The notes under the pieces are model-generated. The model was not told the DNA's origin, ran no database searches, and worked only from the letters and a program-made list of their open reading frames with translations. Of a stretch of 64,000 nt of DNA, positions 63,542 to 64,000 are shown one piece after another. The position numbers and the translations under genes are program-made. The DNA is from Methylobacterium gossipiicola (lineage in GTDB: Bacteria; Pseudomonadota; Alphaproteobacteria; Rhizobiales; Beijerinckiaceae): positions 1 through 64,000 of the forward strand of contig NZ_FOPM01000001.1 in the NCBI RefSeq assembly GCF_900113485.1, in the 5' to 3' direction. How positions within the stretch are numbered: position 1 is the first letter of the stretch; each line of letters opens with the position of its first letter.

Positions 63542-64000
63542 TCAGACGATGCGGCGATCGAGGCGCAGGATGCGGCAGGGGGCGCCGGCGGCTGCGGCCG
63601 GAGCGTGCGGCGCGCGGATCAACAGGGCCTCGGCCTGACCGAGGACGGAGAGCATGGAGGAATCCTGTCGGTTCTCCGGATGGACGATCGGCAGCCGGTC
63701 GGGCGCCGTGTCGAGGCGGGCGCGGAGATAATCCTGGCGGCCGTCATTGGCCGGCATGTCCTGGCCGAGGGTCGCGGGCTCGCTGCGATCCTCGCCGGCA
63801 CGCGGGTCGCCGAGCAGCGCCCGGATCGCCGGCACCACGAACAGCAATCCGCACACGATGGAGGAAACCGGATTGCCGGGGAGGCCGATCACCGTCGTGG
63901 CCCCGAGGCGCCCGTGCATGAGGGGCTTGCCGGGGCGCAGGGCCACCCGCCAGAATCCGAGTTCGAGTCCTTGCCGGGTCAGGGCCGATTGCACGAGGTC
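63542..64000 (-). CDS. moeA: Molybdopterin molybdotransferase MoeA (C-terminal part)
   Basis: The last 153 codons of MoeA, which inserts molybdate into adenylated molybdopterin. Landmarks are LRPGKPLMHGRL, TTVIGLPGNPVSSIVCGLLF, and the beta-barrel domain IV starting near DYLRARLDTAP. The N-terminal part lies beyond position 64000, so completeness cannot be judged. It is the first of the minus-strand genes at the right edge. Confidence 0.92.
   Translation of the reverse strand, partial: DLVQSALTRQGLELGFWRVALRPGKPLMHGRLGATTVIGLPGNPVSSIVCGLLFVVPAIRALLGDPRAGEDRSEPATLGQDMPANDGRQDYLRARLDTAPDRLPIVHPENRQDSSMLSVLGQAEALLIRAPHAPAAAAGAPCRILRLDRRIV

Noticed and set aside
1-64000. tRNA genes, rRNA genes and CRISPR arrays
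   Set aside because: No T-loop-like sequence in a tRNA setting, no rRNA-like segment and no regularly spaced direct repeats were seen in the intergenic regions.

Overview
The window comes from a high-GC alphaproteobacterium, most likely a member of Methylobacterium/Methylorubrum. The strongest evidence is the divergent pair crotonyl-CoA carboxylase/reductase (ccr) and ethylmalonyl-CoA mutase (ecm), the core of the ethylmalonyl-CoA pathway. Supporting evidence is the alphaproteobacterial order of housekeeping genes, frequent GTG and TTG starts, and palindromic intergenic repeats. This assignment is inference; no database search was possible. No tRNA, rRNA or CRISPR array was seen.

Layout. 1-660: an insertion-sequence edge (first codons of an IS1182-like transposase) and gene-poor DNA. 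664-5928: a TetR regulator with its palindromic operator and an RND efflux pump lacking an outer-membrane channel gene. 6061-10787 (minus): a three-gene set of HlyD-type adaptor, exported six-hairpin glycosidase-like protein and BcsA-like processive glycosyltransferase, probably for an exopolysaccharide; an AT-rich, gene-free stretch of nearly 1 kb lies upstream. 11773-16317 (minus): mtnA (methylthioribose-1-phosphate isomerase) and the serine pathway genes serA and serC. 16464-23580: trmD, then two plus-strand genes and a D-amino-acid dehydrogenase-like gene that separate trmD from its usual partners rimM, rpsP, chorismate mutase and ffh. 23792-25770: lgt and a MidA/NDUFAF7 methyltransferase.

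25952-30507: a divergent accessory cluster (DoxX, cupin, SMP-30 lactonase, four-module VOC protein; divergent GMC oxidoreductase) that looks like an uncharacterised oxidation pathway. 30686-37345: a chemoreceptor, threonine deaminase, small enzymes, diacylglycerol kinase and an AbrB-type transporter. 37387-40123: oxyR and katA, divergent, with an OxyR-type operator between them. 40246-50221 (minus): a long essential-gene cluster: nfu, tsaB, rimI, plsC, miaB, phoH, ybeY, corC, lnt and an MFS permease, many overlapping by 4 bp. 50480-53737: rplS, osmC, a lytic transglycosylase, leuD and a small basic protein.

53800-57520: ccr and ecm back to back around a 394-bp promoter region; together they convert crotonyl-CoA through ethylmalonyl-CoA to methylsuccinyl-CoA, supplying glyoxylate for the serine cycle or acetate assimilation. 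57701-64000: envelope polysaccharide genes (GT4 sugar-phosphate transferase, NAD-dependent epimerase, CapD/FlaA1-type dehydratase), a small exported protein, a DUF1206 membrane protein, a small possible Smr-like protein and the C-terminal part of moeA, which runs off the window. At least three families of short palindromic repeats sit between genes; two inverted copies of one family bracket the GT4 gene.
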